From positions 372,001-436,000 of the forward strand of contig NZ_FNJC01000003.1 of the NCBI RefSeq assembly GCF_900104305.1: 64,000 nt of DNA, read 5' to 3'. This stretch comes from Filomicrobium insigne. Its GTDB lineage: Bacteria; Pseudomonadota; Alphaproteobacteria; Rhizobiales; Hyphomicrobiaceae. Shown here piece after piece: positions 56,730 to 64,000 of this stretch. The translations under genes and the position numbers were made by a program. Under the pieces are notes generated by a model, which saw nothing but the letters and a program-made list of their open reading frames with translations, did no database searches and was not told where the DNA came from. Every line of letters begins with the position of its first letter. Position 1 is the stretch's first letter.

Positions 56730-57179
56730 ATGCGGGACACATTGAAGGTCGGCGATCGGGTTCAGTTTGCCTACGAGGTGCCGGCATCGAAAACCGTTCC
56801 GGGCCTTTATCCGGAAGCGAAAGAGTTCTCCGCAATGCCAGCGGTCTTCGCCACGGGTTTCATGGTCGGCCTGATGGAATGGACTTGCATGAAAGTTCTT
56901 GCCGGTCATCTGGACGAAGGCGAGGGAAGCTTGGGGGTTCACATCGACGTGTCGCATTCTGCTGCGACGCTGCCCGGCCAGACGGTCACGGTGGATGCGG
57001 AGTGCACGTCGATACAAGGCCGCCGTATTGGCTTTTATGTTCGTGCCCACGACGGAATCGAGACGATCGGCGAGGGGCGGCACGAACGCATCGTTATGGC
57101 CTGGAATCGCTTCGAGGCGATTCTGGGTAAGAAGGCGAAAGCCGCAGGCGTCGCGCCACTGGCGCCCGTGAAGGAATGA
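56730..57179 (+). CDS. FlK-type thioesterase
   Basis: A 149-aa hot-dog-fold thioesterase of the fluoroacetyl-CoA thioesterase (FlK) family. The catalytic triad of FlK is conserved even in number: T42 in FATGFMVGLME, E50 in LMEW and H76 in HIDVSHSAAT. It would hydrolyse short acyl-CoAs; the substrate here is unknown and need not be fluorinated. It starts five bases after nuoC and its stop overlaps the next start (ATGA), so it is part of the nuo transcript. Confidence 0.85.
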   Translation: MRDTLKVGDRVQFAYEVPASKTVPGLYPEAKEFSAMPAVFATGFMVGLMEWTCMKVLAGHLDEGEGSLGVHIDVSHSAATLPGQTVTVDAECTSIQGRRIGFYVRAHDGIETIGEGRHERIVMAWNRFEAILGKKAKAAGVAPLAPVKE

Positions 57180-57664
57180 ACGGCGAAGCGGAGTGGATAA
57201 GATCCATGAGCGGAACGGAAGCAAGCACAGCGCCAGATGTTGAAAAAACGGGGCGGTGCCTTTGTGGCGCAGTGCAATTCAAAGCGCATATAGGCAAGCC
57301 GGAAATTGGCACGTGCCACTGCGTTATGTGCCGGCGCTGGGCGGCCGGCCCGTTCCTCGGTGTCGATACGAGCATGCCGATCGAGATTACGTCGGGCGAA
57401 GCAAGCCTCGGCGTCTACCGCTCGTCCGACTGGGGAGAACGCGGTTTTTGCCGCGATTGCGGGGCTTCGCTGTTTTGGCGCACTCAGGACGGTAGCCACG
57501 CTGTCATTTCTGTCGGCGCGCTCGACTCGGATGAAGGCTTGGTTTTCAAGACCGAAGTCTTTATCGACCAAAAGCCTCCCTATTATGAGTTCGCCAACGA
57601 CACCGAAAAGATGACCGGCGCAGAGCTTTTCGCGCTATTCACCGGTGACGCAACAAACGATTGA
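57176..57664 (+). CDS. GFA-family zinc-binding protein
   Basis: A 162-aa protein with a GFA (glutathione-dependent formaldehyde-activating enzyme/CENP-V) fold. Zinc ligands are in GRCLCGAVQF, CHCVMCRRW and FCRDCGASLFW. Family members include Gfa, which speeds the condensation of formaldehyde with glutathione, but many have other or unknown functions. A role in formaldehyde handling would suit a methylotroph; unproven. It sits between a thioesterase and nuoD. An internal ATG at 57206 is an alternative start. Confidence 0.85.
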   Translation: MNGEAEWIRSMSGTEASTAPDVEKTGRCLCGAVQFKAHIGKPEIGTCHCVMCRRWAAGPFLGVDTSMPIEITSGEASLGVYRSSDWGERGFCRDCGASLFWRTQDGSHAVISVGALDSDEGLVFKTEVFIDQKPPYYEFANDTEKMTGAELFALFTGDATND

Positions 57665-57673
57665 GACGCATAA

Positions 57674-58864
57674 ATGGCTGAAACCGAACTGCGCCAATTC
57701 AACATCAATTTTGGTCCGCAGCACCCTGCCGCGCACGGCGTGCTCCGGCTCGTTCTGGAGCTGGACGGCGAAGTGGTCGAGCGCGTTGACCCGCATATCG
57801 GACTCTTGCATCGCGGTACCGAAAAGCTGATCGAGCATAAGACGTACCTTCAGGCGATCGGGTATTTCGATCGCCTTGACTACGTTGCCCCGATGAATCA
57901 GGAGCACGCTTTCTGCCTCGCGGCCGAACGCCTCCTTGAACTCACCATTCCTCCGCGCGCGAGCTACATTCGTGTCCTGTATTCGGAGATCGGCCGCATC
58001 CTGTCCCATCTCCTGAACGTCACAACACAGGCCATGGACGTCGGTGCGCTGACGCCTCCACTTTGGGGCTTTGAAGAGCGCGAAAAGTTGATGGTGTTTT
58101 ATGAGCGAGCTTCGGGCAGCCGTATGCACGCAAAATACTTCCGGATCGGCGGGGTTCACCAGGATCTGCCGCCAGAGTTGATCGACGATATCTACGATTG
58201 GTGTGATCCGTTCCTGAAGGTCTGCGACGATATCGAAGGCCTGCTGACAGACAACCGGATCTTCAAGCAGCGGAACGTAGATATTGGCGTCGTGGACCTG
58301 GACGATTGCTTCGATCGCGGCTTCTCAGGCGTAATGGTACGCGGGTCCGGCGCAGCGTGGGACCTACGCAAATCCCAGCCGTACGAGCGCTATGAGGAAT
58401 TCGACTTCGACATTCCCGTAGGCAAAAACGGCGATTGTTACGACCGCTATCTGATCCGCATGCGCGAGATGCACGAGTCGGTGCGCATCATGAAGCAAGC
58501 CTGCGAGAAACTGCGTTCGCCCGAAGGGGCTGGGCCGCATGTCGCCGATGACAAAAAGGTGGTGCCGCCTAAGCGCCCGGAAATGAAGCGCTCGATGGAA
58601 GCCCTCATCCATCACTTCAAGCTCTACACCGAAGGTCATCGTGTACCCGAAGGCGAGGTCTACGCCTGCGTCGAAGCTCCGAAGGGCGAGTTCGGCGTGT
58701 ATCTCGTGTCAGATGGGTCCAATAAGCCCTATCGCTGCAAAATCCGGGCGCCGGGCTTCCCGCATCTGGCGGCCATGGATTTCATGAACCGAGGCCATAT
58801 GCTTGCAGACGTATCGGCCATTCTGGGCTCTCTCGACATCGTCTTCGGCGAAATCGACCGTTAG
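57674..58864 (+). CDS. nuoD: NADH-quinone oxidoreductase subunit D
   Basis: A 396-aa 49-kDa subunit of complex [22 protein letters not shown] and [16 protein letters not shown] start it, with the quinone-site histidine; [16 protein letters not shown] and the C-terminal FGEIDR complete the family pattern. It receives electrons from cluster N2. Two small membrane-protein genes separate it from nuoE. Confidence 0.96.
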   Translation: MAETELRQFNINFGPQHPAAHGVLRLVLELDGEVVERVDPHIGLLHRGTEKLIEHKTYLQAIGYFDRLDYVAPMNQEHAFCLAAERLLELTIPPRASYIRVLYSEIGRILSHLLNVTTQAMDVGALTPPLWGFEEREKLMVFYERASGSRMHAKYFRIGGVHQDLPPELIDDIYDWCDPFLKVCDDIEGLLTDNRIFKQRNVDIGVVDLDDCFDRGFSGVMVRGSGAAWDLRKSQPYERYEEFDFDIPVGKNGDCYDRYLIRMREMHESVRIMKQACEKLRSPEGAGPHVADDKKVVPPKRPEMKRSMEALIHHFKLYTEGHRVPEGEVYACVEAPKGEFGVYLVSDGSNKPYRCKIRAPGFPHLAAMDFMNRGHMLADVSAILGSLDIVFGEIDR

Positions 58865-58945
58865 CAGATGTAGGGGGGGGCCAGCATTGCGCACGCCCTG
58901 CTCTTCCGCCATCCTTCACCCGGCACACGTGAAGGGAATGGCCCG

Positions 58946-59341
58946 ATGCTGACAAGACGCAAACCTATTGTGGCCCTGGCGGTCATTGCCGGGGCTCTCC
59001 TGACGTTAATTGGCATCCGCTTCCTTCTAGTGCCCGATAGCGCGGCCAAAACCTTTGGGCTAACCCCGGCAATGGCGGGCGCTCAACTCCACGCCATTAT
59101 TGGTCTGCGGGACATCTGGCTCGGAGCACTTGCCATCGCTTTCGCCCTGCTTGGCCAGTGGCGTGCGTTGGCCTTGTGGTTTTTGTTCGGTGTCCTGGTC
59201 TGCTGGGCCGACGCGGCCATCGTGGCGACGTCCGGAGGTCCACGGCTGGCCATCGCCTTCCATACGGGCTCAGGCGTCTTTTGCCTGGTTTTAGGCGTGG
59301 CCGCATGGCGTCTGTCCAACAAGGAAGCGCACGCCGGCTAG
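58946..59341 (+). CDS. Small membrane protein, DUF4267-like
   Basis: A 131-aa protein with four hydrophobic helices: IVALAVIAGALLTLIGIRFLL, HAIIGLRDIWLGALAIAFALL, ALALWFLFGVLVCWADAAIVA and a last one. The GLRDIWLG and ADAAIVA stretches suggest the DUF4267 family, of unknown function. It lies between nuoD and nuoE. No link to complex I is known. Confidence 0.65.
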   Translation: MLTRRKPIVALAVIAGALLTLIGIRFLLVPDSAAKTFGLTPAMAGAQLHAIIGLRDIWLGALAIAFALLGQWRALALWFLFGVLVCWADAAIVATSGGPRLAIAFHTGSGVFCLVLGVAAWRLSNKEAHAG

Positions 59342-59473
59342 CGATCACACTGGCGCCTTCCACGATAAGTTGGCAAAAACGCCTAACTGCTGAATTTGGC
59401 AGAGTGTTTGGCTATACTACGTGACCTGTGCGCAGAACGAGCGCAGCCGTGAGTTTGTGTGAGGACCGATCAG

Positions 59474-59809
59474 ATGATCGACGGCCTGTTTCTCCTTGCC
59501 CTGTTTGCCGTGGGCCTGGGCCTGAGCCTTGCCACCTACCGGCTTATTGCCACCCATTACGGCTGGCCCATGGGCGCGGTACATGTCTCGCAACCGCTGA
59601 TACCCATAACGATCGGCACAGTGGCGCTGTTACTGGGCGTCACCTTCGCTGCAACGCGCGCAACGGAGGGAGGCTGGATTATCCTTGGTTGTGGCCTGTT
59701 GCTGGCCGCCTTCTGGACCGGCTTCTTACGTGTCGGATCCCAAATAGCGCTCTTTCTGGCGCCGGCAGCAGCACTACTCCTTGTGTTGGGTTGGCTTGGC
59801 AGCGTTTAA
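59474..59809 (+). CDS. Hypothetical four-helix membrane protein
   Basis: A 111-aa hydrophobic protein with four predicted helices (LFLLALFAVGLGLSLATYRL, PLIPITIGTVALLLGVTFA, GWIILGCGLLLAAFWTGFL, ALFLAPAAALLLVLGWLG). No family recognised. It is the second membrane protein inserted between nuoD and nuoE; residues upstream of ATG 59474 are not needed. Confidence 0.6.
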   Translation: MIDGLFLLALFAVGLGLSLATYRLIATHYGWPMGAVHVSQPLIPITIGTVALLLGVTFAATRATEGGWIILGCGLLLAAFWTGFLRVGSQIALFLAPAAALLLVLGWLGSV

Positions 59810-60131
59810 CGTGAAACAATGTGGCAGGCTGGCGAGCCGCAATCATGCGTGTGACGCTGTGGCACGTGGTCTCTTGGTAGAGGGCGGGCGGGCGATTACA
59901 TCCCTAGGGGACCTCACCCTGCCTCTTGCGTTGCAGCGCGGCACACCTTAGAGCCTTATCGGCATTAACTGCGCCGCTGGGCCGAAACGGCTGAAACGTG
60001 GTAGGCGCGGATGTTTGAGAAGTTCCGAAGAGGGCGCGGCGACACTAGGTTTGGTCGACGCGTGTGCGCACGGGTATGATGACGGCAAGGCGGCCGGATA
60101 CCGTACGCTGGCAATCGATGAAGGAGCCCCG
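59810..60131. other. Intergenic region before nuoE
   Basis: About 320 bases without a recognisable gene. The frame of nuoE stays open upstream to 60015 but that part does not match the family. An internal promoter for nuoEF may lie here. Confidence 0.4.
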
Positions 60132-60797
60132 ATGGCCGTCCGACGCTTAGACCCCGTTCAGCCAGCTTCATTCGAGTTTAATAAAGAGAACCTTGCCTGG
60201 GCCAAGGAGACCATCTCCAAGTACCCGGAAGGCAAGCAGGCGTCCGCGGTTATTCCGCTTTTGTGGCGCGCTCAGGAACAGCACGAGAACTGGCTGCCGG
60301 AGCCGGCTATCCGTTACGTCGCGGAAATGCTCGGTATGGCCTACATCCGCGTCTACGAGGTTGCGACGTTCTACACGATGTTCCACCTCTCGCCGGTTGG
60401 AACAACGGCGCATCTCCAGGTGTGCGGTACGACACCGTGCATGCTGCGGGGGGCTGAGGCTCTCATGGAAGTATGCAAACAGCGTATTTCCCCGACACAA
60501 AATACGCTGACAGCGGATGGTCGCTTTTCGTGGGAAGAGGTCGAATGCCTGGGCTCGTGCGCGAACGCGCCGATGCTGCAGATCTTCAAGGACACCTATG
60601 AAGACCTCACTCCGGAACTGCTTGAACATCTGTTGGATAGCTTTGCTGCTGGAAATCCTCCGAAACCGGGGTCGCAGATTGGCCGCACGGCTTCGTGCCC
60701 AGCAGGTGGTCCAACAACTTTGAAGGATGTTGCGCACGTCATGACGCAGCGCAGGAATGTTTCTGACGGCAATATTGGCGAAGGAACGAAGAACTAA
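60132..60797 (+). CDS. nuoE: NADH-quinone oxidoreductase subunit E
   Basis: A 221-aa 24-kDa [2Fe-2S] subunit. Cysteine ligands are in [10 protein letters not shown] and [31 protein letters not shown], shown in part, is diagnostic. The C-terminal tail beyond residue 170 is rich in Gly, Pro and Thr, as in other alphaproteobacteria. It works with NuoF at the NADH end of complex I. GGAG lies before the ATG. Confidence 0.94.
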   Translation: MAVRRLDPVQPASFEFNKENLAWAKETISKYPEGKQASAVIPLLWRAQEQHENWLPEPAIRYVAEMLGMAYIRVYEVATFYTMFHLSPVGTTAHLQVCGTTPCMLRGAEALMEVCKQRISPTQNTLTADGRFSWEEVECLGSCANAPMLQIFKDTYEDLTPELLEHLLDSFAAGNPPKPGSQIGRTASCPAGGPTTLKDVAHVMTQRRNVSDGNIGEGTKN

Positions 60798-60872
60798 GGT
60801 AGGCCGGTCGCGCCCCTAGACGCGATCACCGTTCGCCGCAAGCCGAGACGATACCGGGAGCGAATACAAGCG

Positions 60873-62156
60873 ATGCTCGCAGACAAGGACCGAATCTTTA
60901 CAAACCTGTACGGCTTCCACGATGCCGGGCTTGCTGGCGCACGGGAGCGCGGCGGCTGGGACGGGACCAAGGCCTTTATCGATAAAGGGCACGATTGGAT
61001 CATCGATCAGGTCAAGGACTCAGGCCTGCGTGGTCGCGGCGGTGCGGGCTTTCCAACGGGGCTTAAATGGTCGTTCATGCCCAAGAGCGATCCACGGCCG
61101 TCTTACCTCGTCATCAATGCCGACGAATCTGAGCCCGGCTCCTGCAAGGACCGCGAGATTACGCGGCATGATCCGCATCTACTCATTGAAGGCGCGCTCC
61201 TGGCCTCCTTCGCGATGCGCGCGCACAAGTGCTTCATCTATTTTCGTGGCGAATACATTCGCGAACGTGAGCGGTTTCAAGCTGCGGTGGATGAAGCGTA
61301 CGAGGCACGACTGATCGGCAAGAATAACATTCACGGCTGGGATTTTGACCTCGTCGTGCATCACGGCGCGGGGGCTTATATCTGCGGCGAAGAAACCGCG
61401 ATGCTCGAAAGCCTGGAAGGCAAGAAGGGCCAGCCGCGTCTGAAGCCTCCCTTCCCGGCAGGTTGCGGCCTCTACGGCGCGCCGACGACGGTCAACAACG
61501 TCGAGTCGATCGCGGTTGTGCCGGAAATCCTCCGCCGAGGCGCGACCTGGTTTTCTTCGCTGGGTAAGCCGAATAACACCGGCACCAAGCTGTTCCAGAT
61601 TTCCGGTCACGTCGAACGGCCTTGCGTCGTCGAAGAGGAAATGGGCATTCCGCTTCGCGAACTCCTAGAGAAACACGCTGGCGGTGTGCGTGGCGGCTGG
61701 AAGAACCTGAAGGCTGTGATCCCCGGCGGATCGTCAGTCCCTCTCGTGCCTGCGGATCTGTGTGAAGATCTGACCATGGACTTCGACGCCTTGATGAAGG
61801 TGAAGTCTGGTCTCGGCACCGCTGCCGTCATTGTGATGGACCAGTCCACCGATGTGATCAAAGCGATTTCCCGCATCTCGTATTTCTACAAACACGAGAG
61901 TTGTGGCCAGTGCACGCCTTGTCGCGAAGGCACAGGCTGGATGTGGCGCGTGATGGAGCGGTTGGTAAAGGGCGAGGCTCAAAAACGCGAGATTGATCTC
62001 CTGCTCGATGTCACGAAGCAGGTTGAAGGCCACACCATTTGCGCGCTGGGTGATGCTGCCGCTTGGCCCATCCAGGGCTTGATTCGCCACTTCCGCCACG
62101 AAATAGAGGCGCGTATCGACGCCAATCAAGCTGCGATGAGCGAGGCTGCCGAATAA
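60873..62156 (+). CDS. nuoF: NADH-quinone oxidoreductase subunit F
   Basis: A 427-aa flavoprotein with the FMN/NADH-binding [35 protein letters not shown] and a [4Fe-4S] motif [12 protein letters not shown]. It oxidises NADH in complex I. Unlike FdsB in the same window it lacks the NuoE-like N-terminal extension. The next gene is recO, not nuoG. Confidence 0.96.
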   Translation: MLADKDRIFTNLYGFHDAGLAGARERGGWDGTKAFIDKGHDWIIDQVKDSGLRGRGGAGFPTGLKWSFMPKSDPRPSYLVINADESEPGSCKDREITRHDPHLLIEGALLASFAMRAHKCFIYFRGEYIRERERFQAAVDEAYEARLIGKNNIHGWDFDLVVHHGAGAYICGEETAMLESLEGKKGQPRLKPPFPAGCGLYGAPTTVNNVESIAVVPEILRRGATWFSSLGKPNNTGTKLFQISGHVERPCVVEEEMGIPLRELLEKHAGGVRGGWKNLKAVIPGGSSVPLVPADLCEDLTMDFDALMKVKSGLGTAAVIVMDQSTDVIKAISRISYFYKHESCGQCTPCREGTGWMWRVMERLVKGEAQKREIDLLLDVTKQVEGHTICALGDAAAWPIQGLIRHFRHEIEARIDANQAAMSEAAE

Positions 62157-62238
62157 GGGGTCAGCGCGATACGTCTGTCGGCGGAGTTGGGTGGATCGCA
62201 TCGCCGAAACATGGGTAGGAGCCCGGTTACGCTCGATT

Positions 62239-62976
62239 ATGCAATGGACGGATGAAGGCATTGTCATCGCGGTCCGTGCGCACGGTGAGACGGCGGCGGT
62301 CGCGGAGCTATTCAGCCGCTCCCATGGGCGCCATCTCGGTCTCGTCCATGGCGGCCGCTCTCGTCGGTTACGCCCCGTGCTGCAAATCGGCAATCACGTC
62401 GATGCAACCTGGAAGGCCCGTCTGGCGGATCAGTTGGGCCATATGCAAATCGAACTGCGTCGGGGCTTTGCCGCAACGGCCATGTCTGACCCCGGCTCGC
62501 TCGCCGCGCTGTCATCCCTCTGTACGCTGCTGCACCTGATGCCGGAGCGCGACCCTCACCCCAATCTCTATGAGATCACTCTCTTTGTTCTAGGCTTCCT
62601 CGACGACGATAGCGTTTGGCCTGCCTTGATGGTGCGGTGGGAATTGGCACTGCTCGATGAAATGGGGTTCGGCTTGGACCTCACAGCTTGTGCTGCAACC
62701 GGCATCAATGATGATCTGATCTACGTCTCGCCTAAGTCGGGCCGCGCGGTATCCGCGTCCGCTGGCGAACCCTATCGCGACAAGCTTCTGGCGCTCCCGG
62801 CCTTCCTGATCAAGGGGCGAAAAGTACCCGTTACATCCGAGGATGTGCGTGCCGGCTTGGCGCTGACTGGGCATTTTCTGCAAACGCGCGTCTTCGCACC
62901 AAGGGACGCTAAGGTGCCGGATGTGCGCCACCGCATGGTTGAATTGATTGAGCGGCGCGCGCAGGCCGAGGCGTAA
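62239..62976 (+). CDS. recO: DNA repair protein RecO
   Basis: A 245-aa recombination mediator. The N-terminal OB fold begins MQWTDEGIVIAVRAHGETAAV with RSHGRHLGLVHGGRSRRLRPVLQIGNHVDATWKARL, quoted in part. RecO loads RecA with RecR in the RecFOR pathway. A start at 62239 is chosen because the family begins MxWxDEGIV. Here it follows nuoF; the usual partner to the right, parC, is conserved. Confidence 0.9.
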   Translation: MQWTDEGIVIAVRAHGETAAVAELFSRSHGRHLGLVHGGRSRRLRPVLQIGNHVDATWKARLADQLGHMQIELRRGFAATAMSDPGSLAALSSLCTLLHLMPERDPHPNLYEITLFVLGFLDDDSVWPALMVRWELALLDEMGFGLDLTACAATGINDDLIYVSPKSGRAVSASAGEPYRDKLLALPAFLIKGRKVPVTSEDVRAGLALTGHFLQTRVFAPRDAKVPDVRHRMVELIERRAQAEA

Positions 62977-62991
62977 CAGACCAGCAGGTGA

Positions 62992-63690
62992 TCAACGTCC
63001 GCTCACGGGTTCGATCTCGATGCGAATCTGGCCGGAGCGATCCTGACTCAGGCGATAGGATTGCCCATCGGCGGCCGTATAACGACTCTGGACCTTCCCT
63101 GCACTTTTTCCTGCGATATCAAAGGCGATGTCGCCTGGTTCGCAGGTTTTATGCTGCACGGAGTATCCCGGTCCGATTTCGTGCGTTTCGCCGCCGAATG
63201 TGTAGTCAACGCTCTGTCGGGCACGGTTGGAAATGCGAAACGCGTACATCTCGGATGTAGGCCGACCGAAAAGCTGCACGGAGACGTATTTCGGATGCTT
63301 ATCGGGGACGCGCGTGACGGCGACACCGATTTCCTTGACGTAGGGAGCAAGCAGGTTCTTGCGATGCGAAGGAGATTTGATCCATCCCTCCACAGCTTGG
63401 TTCGCGAGGGCGGAAGTGGTGAAGCCGCGGCTATCGAGCGCCATCGCGAGATTCTCTGCGATCTGGCAGTAGGTATAGCCCGCCGCTTCAGCCCGAGCCG
63501 ATGGCTGTCGGCCATCGGCATCGTGCGCGAAGGTGTTGGTGCGGCTCAAATATTCCGCATAGGCCCGGGCCGCCTTGTCTAAAGCTGCGTTGCGGTGGAC
63601 CGCACCTAGCGAATTTTTGGCGCGGTAGGCATTGGTCATCTCGATAATTTGGACTTCAACCGCCGGAACATCCGGAGCAACGGGTGTCAT
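62992..63690 (-). CDS. CAP-domain (SCP-like, YkwD-type) protein
   Basis: A 232-aa protein with a CAP domain: EMTNAYRAKNSLGAVHRNAALDKAA near the start, AENLAM, and VEGWIKSPSHRKNLL, then IGVAV. The CAP cavity histidines are in FAHDADG and SPSHR. It is followed by a beta-rich C-terminal region. Family members are usually secreted, yet no signal peptide is seen at the ATG at 63690, so another start or a leaderless route is possible. Convergent with recO. Confidence 0.82.
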   Translation of the reverse strand: MTPVAPDVPAVEVQIIEMTNAYRAKNSLGAVHRNAALDKAARAYAEYLSRTNTFAHDADGRQPSARAEAAGYTYCQIAENLAMALDSRGFTTSALANQAVEGWIKSPSHRKNLLAPYVKEIGVAVTRVPDKHPKYVSVQLFGRPTSEMYAFRISNRARQSVDYTFGGETHEIGPGYSVQHKTCEPGDIAFDIAGKSAGKVQSRYTAADGQSYRLSQDRSGQIRIEIEPVSGR

Positions 63691-63870
63691 GTGGACCGTC
63701 TCTCGATTGGGGGAGCGTGACGCATTGTTATGCTCGCCTGTTGCGGCAAGACTTTGTAAAATAACCGAAGTGCGCCGTTTGCAGCGCGCAGCCCTTCAAT
63801 TAAGTGTGTTTCTGCAACCTGTGGCGTTGCAGCACTTGAGCCGGCAGGTCCGGCGCAGTAACCGATCTCC

Positions 63871-64000
63871 ATGAGCCAAAAACCGATTCTACCCGACGAC
63901 AGTCCGATCGAGCCCGTAAACCTGCGCGATGCGCTCGAAGAGCGTTATCTCGCCTACGCGCTCTCAACCATTATGGGCCGAGCGCTGCCAGATGTGCGCG
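63871..64000 (+). CDS. parC: DNA topoisomerase IV subunit A, 5' end
   Basis: Only the first 43 codons lie in the window. [20 protein letters not shown] leads into [20 protein letters not shown], the N terminus of ParC; GyrA from the same group has a different start (DEMRRSYLDYAMSVIVSRALP). The ParC order after recO fits the alphaproteobacterial arrangement. ParC with ParE decatenates daughter chromosomes. Confidence 0.88.
   Translation, partial: MSQKPILPDDSPIEPVNLRDALEERYLAYALSTIMGRALPDVR

Overview
The window reads as chromosomal DNA of a GC-rich, Gram-negative alphaproteobacterium, most likely in the order Hyphomicrobiales (a Hyphomicrobium-like, facultatively methylotrophic, microaerobic and NO-reducing organism). 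This rests on gene content and order: the run tRNA-Leu, tig, clpP, clpX, lon, hupB, tRNA-Val, tRNA-Asp, nuo; recO followed by parC; a FixLJ/FixK-controlled cbb3 oxidase; and an NAD-linked soluble formate dehydrogenase. The species assignment is inference. There are no insertion sequences, prophages or CRISPR arrays.

Layout. Positions 1-4400 hold a molybdate-flavoured cluster: a small Mop-type molybdate-binding protein, then on the minus strand a FecCD/BtuCD-type ABC importer with its binding protein and a solo ModA-like binding protein. At 4465-5823 soxR and an arylamine N-acetyltransferase diverge around a near-perfect SoxR box. After a GNAT acetyltransferase and a nitroreductase, 7493-14551 carries a LysR regulator and fdsG-fdsB-fdsA-fdhD-fdsD, the Mo-dependent NAD+ formate dehydrogenase. 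It is followed by a one-domain ModE and a classical modABC transporter (14672-17638) with a Mo-box-like palindrome in front of modA. Molybdenum acquisition therefore surrounds a molybdoenzyme.

From 18698 to 30302 comes the low-oxygen module: ccoNOQP, then ccoG-fixH-ccoI-ccoS, and on the other strand fixL-fixJ-(single receiver)-fixK. FNR/FixK boxes (TTGAT-N4-ATCAA type) precede ccoN and ccoG, and a weaker one precedes the receiver gene; a FixJ-like motif precedes fixK. After a small membrane protein, a DMT permease and tRNA-Lys, 32399-37000 encodes norC-norB-norQ-norD (nitric oxide reductase and its activators), followed by a cytochrome b561 and a CheY-like regulator. At 38752-40442 two methyltransferases form a glycine-to-betaine pathway (osmoprotection).

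The rest is mostly housekeeping: pirin, an acyltransferase, a 3-mercaptopyruvate-type sulfurtransferase, cysteine synthase, an outer-membrane beta-barrel protein, trigger factor, ClpP, ClpX, Lon, HU and tRNAs. Complex I genes nuoA-F follow, but they are interrupted by a FlK-type thioesterase, a GFA-family protein and two small membrane proteins, and they end at recO instead of continuing to nuoG-N. The window closes with a CAP-domain protein and the 5' end of parC.

The most interesting points are the SoxR-controlled arylamine N-acetyltransferase, the unusual pairing of a ModA-like protein with a siderophore/B12-type importer, the degenerate receiver between fixJ and fixK, the FlK/GFA pair inside the broken nuo cluster, and a possible small RNA plus an HTH-gene remnant around tRNA-Lys. 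No wholly unprecedented multi-gene system could be demonstrated from the sequence alone.
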